64,000 nt of DNA from Aquila chrysaetos chrysaetos (taxonomy: Eukaryota; Chordata; Aves; Accipitriformes; Accipitridae): contig NC_044008.1 of the NCBI RefSeq assembly GCF_900496995.4, forward strand, positions 5,961,276 to 6,025,275, written 5' to 3'. The notes under the pieces were generated by a model. It had not been told where the DNA came from, did not search any database, and saw only the letters and a list, made by a program, of their open reading frames with translations. This document shows, piece by piece, positions 11,501 through 25,122 of the stretch. The position numbers and the translations under genes were made by a program. Each line of letters starts with the position of its first letter. Positions within the stretch are counted from its first letter, which is position 1.

Positions 11501-14500
11501 TTCTTTGTTGGATATTTGGCTTAGCTGAAAGGGTTCGGAAGCTCTTAGTAACAAGCATGGTGAGGCTGAAGATTTCATCGCAGAAAATTGTCAAATACTC
11601 AGTAATCACTGGTATTCAAATATGCTGCCATTAAAATATTCTCTTAACAAGAGCTACATTGTTTTATTTAGTAATGGAATAAAGAATGGATGTAACTTAT
11701 TTGGTTTTGCTTCTTTTCACAGATGATCATATAGTAAAGGTGAAGGAGACCCTATTTTTTAACAGATCAAAGCATTTGTTTTACTATTTAATTCTTTGGT
11801 ACTGGCTCTCCTGAGGCCCCTGCTGCCATGAGCTAATGCAAATTACATCAGGAAATCCAATGGGCTTAGTAAACACTGAATATTAATTCGAGATGTTTTT
11901 GAAAATGCATAAACAGCGTCAGTCCCAAAATCCAGAGCAGAAGCAAATAACAGTGTTAAATCGATATGTCAGAATTTTATGTGGAGTGTTGTTTTGGCCA
12001 TAAAAATCAACTTTTTCTTGCCACGTTGAATGATCATGTTGTTCTATTATAACACATGAATTCTAAATCATTGAGCTATATCCTTGCTTCCCCCACATTA
12101 TACCCAGGGCTTGCTCAGATTGCTAAATGCTGCTTTTCCTGTGTTGACCAGTCTGCTTTTCTCTAGAACCACCTATGAAATATAGTTTTTGAGAAGTACT
12201 TGAGTTTTGTGATCAGGGACTCGGAACAGAACTCAGGAAACCTACAGCTAGTCTCTAGGTTTTATCAGGCACTCTGGTTAAGTCACAGCATTGCTGTTGC
12301 CCACCTATGAATATTTTCTCCTGCTTTGGTCCTGTCTTAATAATGGACAGTTTAGGAGAAATGCTTTCCATACTTCAGCTAACACAAGACGATCCTACTG
12401 TCAACTGTTGCCTCCTTGAAAAATGCTTCCAGATCAGGTCAACCCTATAAACAATTTCATTTGCAAAAGTCAGAACAATTATCATTCGCCTAAGAATTTA
12501 CCCAATGTACAGCTTGAAAACAGGAAAGAATTTGACATTGACAGAAGTTCCTACACCGTCACTAAAACACCCTGATTTTCAAAATATCGTTGGTGGCTGG
12601 TATCGGTATAACATACTCAGCTGCCATCTCCACTAAGTCTGACACTACTTAGATATCTTGCGTGGCTCTGATGAAGCTGTGGACACATCAATAGGAATTC
12701 TGAATGCCGGGCTGGACACTTCTGAAGAAAAAGATCCAACACTGGCTGTCAAAGGCCCATTGACTGGTTGACCCAAGACTGTTTTGTGTTTCTTTTCAAG
12801 TTTGTTCTGCATGCTTCATCCAGGGGCAGAGATAGAGTTGTCTGAATATTGAAATGGATAAGAGAGTATCGGCATGCAGCTTGCTTTACTTTTCCTGTGC
12901 ATCATTACATATTTTAATATTCACCTTGGGAACCTTTCTTATGTAGGATATGATATCATGAAACATGATCTACATTGAAGTCTGGATCTGAAAGATTGGG
13001 GTCCTGGTATCCTGACAAATCCTCAAACTCTGTTAATAAAATACTCTATGTTAGAGTGCGGGAAAGGAAATCGCTGTGTAAGCAACGATTTCACTAAATG
13101 TATAAGATCTTGTGATACACAGAGACTCATCGGATGGTAACAGTACTCATTCTCTAGAGTGTGCAGCTACTTGCCTTGATATTCTAGAGATGAAAAAGGC
13201 AATTTAAATATTTTATAGGCTTCTGACCTCGACTGATGCCTGGAATTGGTCCAGCAGCCTGCAGATGAACTCACGCTATCTCACAGCTCATTGGAGACAT
13301 TCATATAAATGCCTTGTGAAACCACTAGCAATTGCCCAATTGCCCAATATGACAATCAGAGCTCCTCAAGCCACAGGTTCCACTTTGCAGGATGGAAAAG
13401 AAGCGTGATGCACTCTGACAGCAAAGGAACATCTTTTTCTTTCTCTATTAGCCTTCCTTTTGGCAAGGCTGGAAGACACATGATGTTTCCAGGGCCTATT
13501 GACAACAAAAGCAGTTTGATACAGAGTTGTACTCCGTTTTTCTACAAATATAAATTCAAACCCAGTATTACTCGTTATATCAGTTATACACCTGGGTATT
13601 TTCTGACAGAAGGTATTTTGAGGACAATAGTTTCTCCACTTGTTTTATAAATACATTTAATTTTATGTCTGTCATACTGTCAGCCATAAATTTGTGTCTG
13701 CAGATGCTAAATATTAAACAGCACTACCACCCGAAACTTTTAATTAATAAGCACTGTTTAGTCTATGTTTTATGACTAGCTAAATCTACCTTTTTAATAC
13801 ATTTTTTTCACAGTAATATTTCTTTCATTCCTCCCAGGCAGAGCAATAATGAATGGTAAAACCAATGTTGCAGTAACAAAATAATTTCATGAAATTCAAA
13901 AATTAATACCTGCTAGAAGTGGTCCTGGGATTCAAACACTAACACCAATTCACTGAAAAGTTCTTGTTTTAATTAAGTATTTTTTCAAGAAAGGGTTCAT
14001 TCTGATTTATTTTTCTTTTTTTTTCTTCAAATGAAATGTAATGAACATCTTTCTGATAAGTGCAAAATTTGAGTTAAAATATTCCTTACATAAAATATTT
14101 TACAATCGCTTTTATTTGTTTTTCAATTTTGGCTTTGACATAACAGATTTATTTATTTTTTTCTGAGACATTTACAAGAGAAAGCAAATGTACCCTCCAT
14201 TTTAATTATTTCTCATGCTAGTAATGTACTACAGTAAATATCAGATATACAAACAAAGACAGAGAGAGATGTATTAAACTCCTGTGACCACCTTGGGAGT
14301 CATTAGCTGAACTGATAATAAAACTGAAGATTTCTTGGCTTCTAAGTGTATGTTTTGAGCACAAAACTTCAGTATTTTCTTAGAATCCAGCAGTGAACTC
14401 TCTTTTGTTTTAATATAGAAGCTGGTCTTAAGTCATCCAAATGATGTCTAGTTTCCCAGATGAATATTTGCCACTATTTTAAACAGAACTCATTAATTTC

Positions 14501-17500
14501 TACGGATGTTTAGCACTTCCAAGGCCTATTTTTCCCTTAAAGGCATATGTGAATTTATGTAAGCCTTACACTCACAGCAATGGTCACTGGACAGAATCCA
14601 GAGTGCTTTAAATACAGAACTAAATGCCTAAATAAGTTTTCAGGCAAGTTGAAACTGTTACCAATTTACTAGTACCTACATTTTCACCAGTGCAAATCAC
14701 AGAAGGCTGTGTAATGTAAGAATTTTTTGCCACAAAAATGAACACTAAAATGATATTAAGGCACAGAAATGGTAATTTTGAAATACCTAAGGGTATTCAT
14801 GGATAACTTAAAAATCTGTATCTGTGACATCAGATATCTCTCTTTATTTCAGTCACAATGAGTAAGAGAAAAATCTTTTTTTTCTTTTTTTCATCAGATA
14901 AAACACTCCAGGGAGATGATTTGGTGCTTCACACAATCTATATGCAAAGATCAATGGATAATAAAATGTTTGCTTACCCTTAGTGAAGTTGAAGAACTGT
15001 TTTCCATATTCACATTGTATCTGAAAGCTGTCTGTGTTTTTAATTATGGGAAGGTCTTTGAAAAGTGTTCAGGACTGAAAATGGTTCTGTTTCCAAAATG
15101 TGTCTTGCTTAGCAGAATAAAGATGGTAGCTAAATTCTGATACTGTAAATAAATTTTCAAAGCTGGTTAAGCACTGAATTAGGATGCAGGATGGAGTATG
15201 AACTTTATTCTGGTTTAGCTCAGATGAACGCACCAGAAAAGATGTAGCCTATATGTACTGATTGTTCTCTGTTATACGAAGATTCACATAATAAAAAGTA
15301 AACAGGGATACAGGAGAGGTGATGGACTAACTTTGCCACTGTTGGGTAAAAGATATTCTATATTTGAGTGATTATACACTCTTACAGCTGAAGACATTGA
15401 AAAGAATTAGTCAATTTTTTTTTCTCAAATCCCTCCAAAACTGAAAACTCCCATTTCTCTTTCACAGAATGAAAGCGGAGAAAGATTTGTCCAAGTGACA
15501 GAGGAGGTCTGCAAAAATCACGTCCTAATTTGAGGTCCTGTCTGCTAGAGAACTATGCACTGCCATGCACTGGTCTATGACTGTGTGTTAGCTTGATGTG
15601 TCATCAGGGACCAGGTCCAAGATTTGACCATGATAATCCTTCTTACTAGAAGAGTAATTGCTCCATACCCTCCCTGCTCTTTTCTCCGTGTTTTAACTTA
15701 AGTTTTCATACCCCTGTATTTTCACCTTCCATTTTACTGACTTCTGCTTACATGCCCCTCCACGCATTGTGTAAACTCTTCCAAAAATACCAACATTCAA
15801 GTCAGATGTTCCAATGGTGTAATGCCTGAGTGGATTCAAAATTAGTTGTCTAATTAGAAGTCTCTAGTAGTAGGTCATGCTAACATATAGCAATATGCAG
15901 GATAATAAACAATTCATTTCCAATCCAATATACAAAATACACTAGTTTGATGTGGCTATGGAAATTGTGCTGTGTTGCAGTATTTGATCTCCATACTAGA
16001 AGTTATAAATTGCATCAGTCTTGACTCATGTCTTGACTTTTTTTTTTAAGCTGTTTATCCTTGATTTTTGACAAAAGTACTATAAACAATCAACATAATT
16101 ATTTTTAAGATTGAGACTGATAAGTTTTTGGAGTTCTTACAAAGTAGGTGTTCTCACTCCATTGTATTCTTATTTAACATGTGCTGGGGAAAAGAAAATC
16201 TATGTTGAAAGTTTTAAAATGGAGTGCAGAAGAATTTTGTAGTGTGATTAGCTGATTTATTATTTGCCTAAAGTAGACTTCTGGGCTCTCTCTACAGTCA
16301 AAAGAAAGAGATAGAGTTTTGCTTTTAATATACCTATCTCTCTGCACTATTGAGGAAACCTAGACGATGGGTAAAGGCTAGGTGTCTAAATCTTAGATGG
16401 TTAAATTTAGATGAGACAAATCCCAGACTTAGTACAAATGTTCCAAAGATTTAGGTACTGTTGGACTGTCTGGGTTTTCCTGGGATTGAACCGGGTTAGT
16501 ACAAACCTTTCTGTTCTGTGCAAAGTTAATTAAGAAAATCTTTAAAGATTGGTCTACCTACCAAATTCTTGTTCTTCTGGATACCTCAGAAGGGAATAAA
16601 CACCTGGAAACAGCACTATGACAGCCTGTGAAAAAAATATATATTGCAGAGCCTTTGGCATATGGGTCCTTGCCTTGCTTAGAGTAAGAGATATTGCTGC
16701 CTAGTCTGTGTGTTGATCTGTATGAAATGGTTTTTCAGCCTGTTTCTTAGTAGATTGAATTATAAAACTACTGGCACCTTCAGAACTGAATCCTGAAAGA
16801 TGCAGAGCTCCATCAGTTCCCACTGCTTACAGTGAAAACTGATGATGTTTAGCAACTTGTCAGTGCTCAGTCCCATCTGAGTTGCTAAGAGCTGTACAGG
16901 CAAGGGACCTTTAAGAGAGCACTGGGGAGCCAGGTGGGATTCACGTAAGTACCTGCAAACATCGCATCTCCTCGGCAGTGGGAAACTTGAACATTAGTCG
17001 TTAGCTTGTTTTCTGCCACAAACACTTTAACGTAATATGCATTAAGAAGAGAGCAAACTGCCCTTCATTTTGGCCCGTATTGTTAAAATTCTTGGATGAA
17101 GATACGCGAATCAGATTCTTCACACTGCATTGATGTGATTTTGTTAGCCTCTGCCAAGCACTGGTTCAGTAATTCCTAAAGTACTTGTAGCTTACAATAC
17201 GAGATGATTGACAGCCATTAAAGTGCTATACCTTGCCTTTTGAGAGAGGAGAAATGCATTACTGATGAGAACTGGAAAAATTAACTATGAAAATCATGAA
17301 ACTATCACTTGATTACTATTGGCTCAAACAATATTTCTTTTCATCATGTTTAATCATGTGCTGAGACTAGAATTCCTGTCCCATTAAGTAAGAGCGAGGA
17401 GACTATATAAAAACATCCATCTTTCCAGCATGAAAATTCAACTCTGCTTAGAGCTCTGCTGGTGTCTAAGTGAATTTATACTGACGACTCCAATGGCTCA

Positions 17501-17559
17501 TCAGATCAGAATTGGTCTTTTATCCTTGTCTTCATGTTTCTGACCATGTCATCTATTTT
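8560..17559. other. Non-coding AT-rich stretch, no gene seen
   Basis: There are many short open frames (up to 113 codons), but none has a recognisable domain. Several overlapping + strand frames between 10481 and 11045 were read in detail and match no known family. One MIR-like relic is annotated at 9517. Weak short palindromes occur, for example GTACAGTA with TACTGTAC near 10230-10252. The stretch is most likely intergenic or intronic. Confidence 0.65.
9517..9577 (+). mobile_element. MIR-like ancient SINE relic
   Basis: TTAGCTCAGACAAGTCATTTAAG, CCTGCCTCAGTT and GTGAAATGGG appear in the order and spacing of the MIR core (…CAAGTCACTTAA…CCTCAGTTT…TAAAATGGG). The match is diverged, as expected of an element older than birds. 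The frame running through it (9488-9796) is therefore not a gene. Confidence 0.5.
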
Positions 17560-17965
17560 TCAGAATTGTAAATGATTATTTCACTTCTACACCCAGCACA
17601 AAGGCTATTTTCTTTTTCTGGAGAAAATATTTCTCTCTCTCTCTTTCTCTGTTTTTTTTTAAGCTGATGCATTGTTTTCAAGGGCTCTCGATAGCACATC
17701 ACATAACAAACCCAGCTCATTATTATGCATTATCTACTGCTGCTTGCTGCAATGCAATATTTACACTTTGGCATTAAGGCAGGAGACGGCCCTCGTTATG
17801 CAGCACAGCCACGGCTGATAGATCGACACAACGCTTTTTCAGAAACATGAAGAATTGAAAATGGTTCATCTGGGGATTGCAAGTGCTATGAATTCTTTAT
17901 ATCTAACAGTTGGCCTGCACTGACCCAAAGGATATTAGATTTCTTAGGAGCAAACGTGCTATGCT
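17560..17965. other. Candidate conserved non-coding element (by appearance only)
   Basis: This block is free of recognisable repeats apart from a short CT tract at 17633-17645. It is dense in homeodomain/POU-like cores: TTATTATGCATTATC near 17720, plus further ATTA and ATGCAT cores. No long frame crosses it. The style resembles known vertebrate developmental enhancers, but that is an impression with no alignment behind it. Confidence 0.2.
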
Positions 17966-18620
17966 GAAATGTACTTAAAAAGCTCGATCTCAGCGGCCTG
18001 CAGTGGCTGCCCCCCATCATCATTGGCCTTTGCCAGACAGAGCTTCCTCTCCCTCTGTGCAACCCTTGCTCCCTGCCTTATACCTCCCGCCGGCTGCCTT
18101 ACGTCTTCCGTGCCGGCATTATGCAGGCAGCAGGCGGGAGTGGGGAGGGGTAAGCGAGAACACCATTAGGAGCTGGAGGAGGTTGCTCCCAAGCCTGGAT
18201 TTTATTGCCATGTCACTTGGATTCTTTTTACAGCTGGCAGGCCAGAGCGACCTTTGGCTGCCTCTTCTCATTTCTGTTGGCTCCTTCCCCGTGAGTCCAC
18301 GTCAAATCTGCTTCTCTTGCGGTCTTTTAAAGGGCTGCTCTGCCGTCGTTGCTGCTGCCTACGGAGCAGGAGGCTCTGACCTCAGATTGGAAAATGGAAG
18401 GAGGGAAGATGAATGCTGAAGGGCCTTTGAATGGCCCAACACTTACCAGGTCTTGCTGCTCTAACGACATCGGGCCTGAGTCGGGTGCTAACCTACCGCT
18501 GCTGGCGCGGGACACCAGCAATTCACCAAGGGACGGGAAAACATTGCAGGTACCAGCCAAGCAGGGAGAAGCCGTGGAGATGAGGAACGACGTGAAGTGA
18601 CACCTGCCTTGCTCGAAGCG
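17966..18620. other. GC-richer, CpG-containing patch
   Basis: Base composition shifts to GC-rich and CpG appears repeatedly, for example CCCGCCGGCTGCC and CCGTGCCGGC at 18086-18117 and GCTGGCGCGGGAC near 18500. Frames of 66, 138 and 83 codons (+) and 98 codons (-) overlap here. They are what GC-rich DNA poor in stop codons yields, and none has a recognisable domain. Sites resembling a 5' splice donor (GGGGTAAGCG, near 18147) and an acceptor (TTTTTACAG, near 18226) occur, so an exon or promoter is possible but unsupported. Confidence 0.35.
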
Positions 18621-19900
18621 CAAGGCAAAATCACCTCGCCACGCTAATGAGACATTTCTCTAACAGTTTCTCACTGAGGATCCCAAAGCACCTTACCTAT
18701 AAAAATTGAGCGCCACAGTATCGTTCTGCAGTTTGTATCAGTATCACCCCTGTTTCTTTTCTTTTGAGACAGATCAGCTTACTCATGTCGCTGTTGGTCA
18801 GTGAGCCTACTTACCACTTGAGAACCTCTAACCACTGGACAATGCTCTTCTCCCTTCCTCTCTGCATCCTTCCACACTTTGTGTCCCCAGAACATCCCTA
18901 CTTCTGTGTCAGAAGCTGATTACTGAAAAATCCTTCGTAGTAGCAGAAAGCAGGATAGAATTTGGTTTTTTTTTTTCCACCTAAGCTATAACAAACCTTT
19001 TGTTTCTGCAAAGTCATGGTGATTTTACAGATCTGCCCAGGTGGAAAGTAAACTTTGCGTGCATTGCACTAGCCTCCATCACCATGACCCAAACTGAGAC
19101 CCTGTATGCAGCAGCGCAGTGCCTGGCTCTGCCACCGCGGCTCTTGTCCTTCCCCTCATTTGGACGACAATTCAGAGAGGGTGGAGGAGAGAACAGAATT
19201 TGGGGGGTTGAAAGTTGTCAGATAATCGAGACAATTTTTAATTAAACTGTGCATTTCACTAACTACTATGTGCAAACAGCTTTATTGTAGTGTTGCTGTG
19301 GCAACCTCAACTTTGAGTGTCCTGACATGTGATTAAAAACTTAGATTTAAATGTTTCCTTAACAAACAGAGTTGTGGGGGTTTTTTCACAGGCAGCCACC
19401 AAAATCGCTGATCCTGAAGACTGAGGGTCAGATTGTCACCTCAGACTTTAGTCACTGAGGGGAGGGATGGAGAGAAACAGCCATGCAGATGACTGAAAGC
19501 TTATGAGGGTGAGATATCCTTTTCCTGACTTACAAACGCCTGCCCTCTTCTCCCCCCTGCCCCGCGTCTTCCCACTCCCTAAGGACGCTATACCAATCAG
19601 ACTTAGTAGCTTAAAAGGCCATGAAGGGAAAAATGTCAGGTGTGAGCTGCTCTGCTCAGCATGACAGGAGTTCAGATAAGAACACAAAAAATACCACATG
19701 GGGTTAGACATAAGGTTCATTTAGCCTGCTAACCTTTGCCTGGCAACAGCAAGTAGCAAATGCTTAGGATATGTATAGACTTGACCTTTCTCTCACAGAC
19801 CCTCCCAGCTCCTGATAACCACTACTTAAACGTGTCCTTGCAAATCTCCCCCAAATGGTGGTTTTTCCTAGTAAAGACCTTCCGAGCTAGGAGAGGCATA

Positions 19901-19938
19901 TCCTTTCCTTTTTCTTTTTTTTTTTTTTTTTTTTCCCC
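19901..19938. repeat. 38-base pure pyrimidine tract
   Basis: The tract is uninterrupted C/T, with T20 at 19915-19934. It may be a decayed retroposon tail or simple slippage product. It is likely polymorphic in length. Confidence 0.85.
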
Positions 19939-21030
19939 GTAAGTGGCCAAACTTCATCCTTTGAAGAAAAAATGATTGCTGCTTGTATTATGATGGAATG
20001 GGATCAAGGATTCAGGGCAGCCCTGTAGGCAAACAATGAAATAGAGGCATCCTAGCGTTAAGGCAAGATGCTTTCTCCTTTCTTTTGTTCTTTCTGTGCC
20101 TTTTAAGAGAGAAAAATAGGATACACACCCTAATGTATGTTTCTGTATAGAGATGGGGATCTGTCTCGACATGGCCTTCTCTTTTCCTACTTAACTGTCA
20201 TAACAGCTTCATCCTGAAAATCTGGGCTCAGATCACCATCTCTGATTTTAGTCACCAAAGGTAATGAACGGACAAAGAGTTGCTTGTATAGCTAAATTTC
20301 CATCAGCCAACAACCCTGAAATACTATTTCTGAGCTCTCCTTATGTCTTTTAATTTCTTTCAGGCACAGTTCTCATTTAATTTACTTAGGAATATGATAC
20401 AGTGGAAAGATGTTATATGTTAAATAATGCACTTTCACAGGAAAATGAGGTCTACATTAATGCAACATTTATCTCATCACTTACAATGCTGGATTTCTTC
20501 ATTGCTCCATCCAGCAATGGAGGCTCACTCAGTTCTTGGTTTTCCCTTGTTTCAGGAAAAGAGGTGAAAACTCAGAGGACATCTAACCATTTGTGTAACA
20601 TAGGAGCAACACATGATTTCCGGACTTGCTGGGCAATTAGTTTATGCCCTGAAGTGTGATATTTGATTACCATCCTTACAGACTTAGTTTGCGGTGCTAA
20701 CGGCCGTAAAATTATTGAGTTTCTTATTAGATGCAGTCACAGAATTTGTCTCAATGATTTCCAGTTGCAGTGAATTACCCAGACCGACCATATGCTGCAT
20801 GGTCTGTTCCATACTTGCTCTCTTTTGACTTCCCAGGACCATCCATGCATCAGTGTTGTAAAAAGAAGAAAGAAAATTTACTCTAACTTGTATAATTCTG
20901 AACAGCTCAAACACAGCAAGTTTGCTTGCTTACTAATCTGCTCACTACTCTAAGCTGTATGTTTGTTTAAAAACCCTATCATATTTAGAGATTGGTGAGA
21001 ACTGTATTTTGCCTGGTTTGGGTTTTTTTT

Positions 21031-21060
21031 GTTTTGGTTTTGGTTTTGGTTTTGGTTTTT
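21031..21060. repeat. (GTTTTG)n microsatellite
   Basis: Four exact GTTTTG units are followed by a fifth ending in T5. This is a short hexanucleotide repeat. It is not the vertebrate telomere motif. Confidence 0.9.
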
Positions 21061-22181
21061 AAATACGTATTTTACAGGTTTTCTCTCTCCTGAGTTGGAC
21101 AAAACCTTGTGACTTACGAAATATTAATGAACATAGACACATATGGAAGACAAGCTTTGGTAAACTGAACTATTTCATACTACGTGTCCTGTGAGTCTGG
21201 AGGATGCAAAAGTTAAAAAAAGTTTATTAGAAGAAATAGTAATTTTTATTAGAGAAGTCATATATTAAAAAGAAAGGAACATGACAGTTATTAGTTTAAC
21301 TCTAGTATTTGCTATATTAGGAGATATTCTCTTGAGAAACATCTTTTTAACACTAACTCTTTCCTGATTCTTTTTAACTAACTATAGTCTAAATTCTCAA
21401 ATCTTAAAAAGTGAGTTTTTCCTTATATTTTTGTACCTACCCACATGGGTTTTCCCAGCAGTTTTTTTTCTTTATTTTCTTTTTCCTACTCCTTTTTTTA
21501 ATGCTAGAACTATTTTTCCAGAGACTTTGTTTCCAGCAGATCAACATTGTATCCAAAATCAAAGAAAGAGTTTAAAATTTCCCAGTGAGTCCTACAGATC
21601 TTCTCTGTCCTGAGTACTTTACCTCAAGATTTTTAACATAGCTAAATAAAACAGTGTCAAAGTTCTGCAGACAATGATTCAAGCTAGAAGCAAATAATTA
21701 TAAGGATTGAATGAAGAAGAAAATGCATAACACAATTTCAATATGTCCACACTTTTCTTCAGCAGGATTAGGGGAAAGTGTTCTCAGAGCTGAGAAATGA
21801 GAATTGATCCCAGTTTTTAAATGTGTTAGTGCTGGAGTGATGGAGCAGAGTCAAAACATCTACTTTGGGTACCCTAGTGCCTAAAGAAAAAACTCCTGGC
21901 CTCAGCTTGTTATGTAGTTAATTATTGCTTAGGAAATAGTAATGCAAGGCTCCTACATTCCTAGTAAAATGAGTTTGCCAAGAAGAAACATCAAGAACAG
22001 AGATCTTTCCAGCCCACTAAGAAAAAAACCCATGACTATACAAATCAAGGCTTCATACTCATCATTGTGATCTACTGAGAACAGAGTTGCAGGTCCTCAC
22101 CCAAAAGGGCGCAGCTGAATAATGGTCATCGTTTCAAAGAGACATTTTTCAATTACAGGTAAGAATATTGTTTCAAGGATG

Positions 22182-22235
22182 AAGAATCATAGAACCATAG
22201 AATCATGGAATCATTTAGGTTGGTCTAACAGGACT
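22182..22235 (-). mobile_element. CR1 LINE 3'-end relic, minus strand
   Basis: AATCATAGAACCATAGAATCATGG, then AATCATTTAGGTTGG, is the reverse complement of a CR1 3' tail (…CCAACCTAAATGATTCTATGATTCTATG). The terminal octamer is present about three times. The sequence past 22235 no longer follows the usual consensus, so the body is either missing or from a diverged subfamily. Confidence 0.8.
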
Positions 22236-23132
22236 TGAGGTCTTGCCTTCCACTTCTCAGAGGTGACCCTCACTACAGAATTAGGGATGGGTTGGAGAGG
22301 GACAGGTGAGAAGTCAGATTTGAGATGAAGGTGTCACTTTCCTTGAGAAAAGACTGAAGTGCAACCAAATGCATAAATCATGGTCAAAAAGAAAGAAAAA
22401 GCCAGAAGAAAACTGGTCATATAGTTAAGCAGTTGATGCATATCTTCATATCTTTGCATCTGTGGTATTCATACAGGCTGCTTTCTCCATTAGGATGCTG
22501 TGATGGTGCATATTTGGTACTTGCTTAAAAACAATCTTAAAAGATGAGATTTTTCACATTATCCCCTGAGCAAGGACTGAAAGGAGAACACCAAATGTTG
22601 TGAGTTGTTTGACAAAATCCCTCTCCAGTATCTGCTTTAAACAATACATTCATTAAGCTTTATAGTCATTAATGAGGAACAAATGGTTCTTGGTCTTTGT
22701 TTGGAGACCTGAGGTGTAAAAAGAAAATCTAGGATTTAGAAAATAAATATATTACCGAAGACAACCAGCATATTTTTTGCATTATACTACCAAAATATGC
22801 TTTCACTTTTTCTCTTGGCAAAGTTTGCATCCCCCTCTGCTAAATTTTGTGAATGACTTTATATATTTTAAAACATACAAGACTCTTTTTTCCCTTTTGT
22901 TATGTTGTTACATGCAATGCAGTTTAACTGTATTTTATCTGCCAGAGGTGGGAACTATAGATCTAAGGGAAGCTGGAACTTCCCTCACTTGCCTGCATTT
23001 TTTTTCTTTTTTGCATGTCTCAGAGTTTTGATATTTTCCCTAGTGACGGTTGCTATGCTATTCCTCAGCACATTGGCTGGTGATCCTTGCAATGCCTAAG
23101 GTGCTAAGGCATATTTTGTACAGAATATCATC

Positions 23133-23166
<34 letters not shown>

Positions 23167-25122
23167 AAAGGTTTCTTGGAACGGGAGCTCAGTTAGAGTT
23201 TTTTAACCGAGAGATGATGTCAAATTTCTCATCGACACACAGCAGAGTCAAAGGCATACAAAGTTAATAATGACCAAAGACATTTTGTACGCAGTCCCCC
23301 CGCCTGTTATCATTAAGAGGGACACAAAATTAGCTAGGTTCAAGTAACTGCCTGATTCATTAAAACCAATATCCCACTTCTGGCAGATGTCAATGGGGGG
23401 GTGCAAAAAGGAGAAATCTTTGCATTTGTTAATAACCAGGTGTGTCGCTCCTAAAGGGATGAGGATGTGTGTGAATATTGTCTTCCTAATGGCTTGCAAA
23501 CCCACTTTAACATCTGATGTCTCAGATCATGAAATTGTCTTACACAAAGTATAAATAAGAGAGAATTTATTTTCTCCTTGTCCAGTTCCATTTAACAGTG
23601 AATTTCACTTGTATGTGCAAATAACAAGACAAAAATCTCTTTTCACAGGTGGCCCCTTATCACTTGTCATCTGTCTTCTCTCCCAGCTCAACCTGTTTCT
23701 AAGCACCTGAATTGCCTTATGGAAAAAAAAAAAAAAAAACCACCCAGCACTGTTTGTCCTCGTTTTTGTGAACTCTGGCAGACTCAGGCCTCCGGGAGGA
23801 GTTGCAGGCAGGTAAAATTGACAGCAGGCTATAGCTGACTGCGTGTCTGCCGCAAGGATCAGCTCCCACCAGGCCTGACACACGTTGTCACCCTTGTTGC
23901 ACTAGCAATAAAGGATGCACAGACTGGCAGAGTCATAGAGGAGAGATCTTTTCTGAGCATGCACCAAGGCTGACATATTGAGAGACCTGTGTTTGGTTAA
24001 AGCCCAACACCAACTTATATTCTTGAGTCAGGCTGTGTGAAAAATTGATTTTTCAGAGTTGGCTGCCAAATTGGGGAAAAAATGACGGTAGCAATAGAAC
24101 AACAAAACCAACAAAAAAAATTGAGCTAAGTGTAAAACTTGGAGGAGGAGGGGAAGGGGAAGAGTTTATTGCTGAAATAAGAAATGTCATTTTGCTTGAC
24201 CCAAAATGAAAAGTTCTGTTACAGGCACTCGTCAGGAAAAAAAAAAAAAGCAATCACCGAGGCAACACCATCACCCACCATTTCCTCAGTAGCTTAGGAG
24301 TTAGCACATTTAACACTGGCTGTAAGACATCCGTGTGTCTGAGGACATCTGAACCCATTCGTACCTTTGATGAGGCTGCTAAGCTCACAGCTTTATATGT
24401 GATCCTGAGCATTCACAATATCCCTGACTCATATTGTTCCACCAAAAGAGTATACAATCCAAATTTGCTAAGGTAGCTGAAAAAGAAGCAAACAGAAACC
24501 AAAAGCAGGAATTACCATAAACTACTTATCTAGGGCTAGTTTTTTGTCTAGAGAGCATGGGAAAGAAAATAATTTTTCAGTTACAGCATTCAGTTTCTCA
24601 TTTGCTACATTTTTCCCCCTGCTGTGATTGAACTTTTTTTTTTTTAATCTGTACATGATTTATCCATATGTCTGGGGGTGGGTGACAAACTTCATTTAAA
24701 GTTAAATTCTTCAAACAGTGTATAAGAATATTAATTGCTGTAGCCAGCCTGTTTCAAGAACCCAGGCTCTGATAATCAGGTCCCCTCTGCTAATATCCCT
24801 GACTGATGAATGTCTCTGCCTGATGTTTAAATATACCCGTTGGGATCTCACACTATTTAACATGCATATAAAAGCTTAAAAATAATCCCAGGGAAAGTTC
24901 CATCCTGAGAAGAGGGTAGTGCATCAGTGTGGGCACTTTACTTGTATTCACATTTGGTGTTTTGTCACAGTTTACCAGGTGCTGCTTGTACTGGTTTGCC
25001 ACTATTTACAATGAATCTGCCCCATTAGGGTATAACATTTAAAATTGGGCCACAGCATTACTTTTGTTATTATGAACTGAAACAAAATTTACACTGCTTT
25101 ATTGGAAAATAAGGAGGAAACA
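22236..25122. other. Non-coding stretch with homopolymer tracts, no gene seen
   Basis: This holds T19A12 at 23134-23164, A17 at 23723-23739, and several shorter runs. Open frames are short and featureless. No structured RNA or known repeat was recognised. Confidence 0.65.
23134..23164. repeat. T19-A12 junction of homopolymers
   Basis: Nineteen T are followed directly by twelve A, making a self-complementary hairpin with no loop sequence. It may mark two retroposon tails joined head to head, or replication slippage. Read errors are common at such sites. Confidence 0.85.

Larger units (their letters stand above)
18621..22181. other. Non-coding stretch, no gene seen
   Basis: Only short frames are present. 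There is a pure pyrimidine tract at 19901-19938, ending in T20 and C4, and a GTTTTG hexanucleotide repeat at 21031. Nothing suggests coding sequence or structural RNA. Confidence 0.65.

Noticed and set aside
21031..21060. Interstitial telomere repeat
   Set aside because: The unit is GTTTTG, not TTAGGG.
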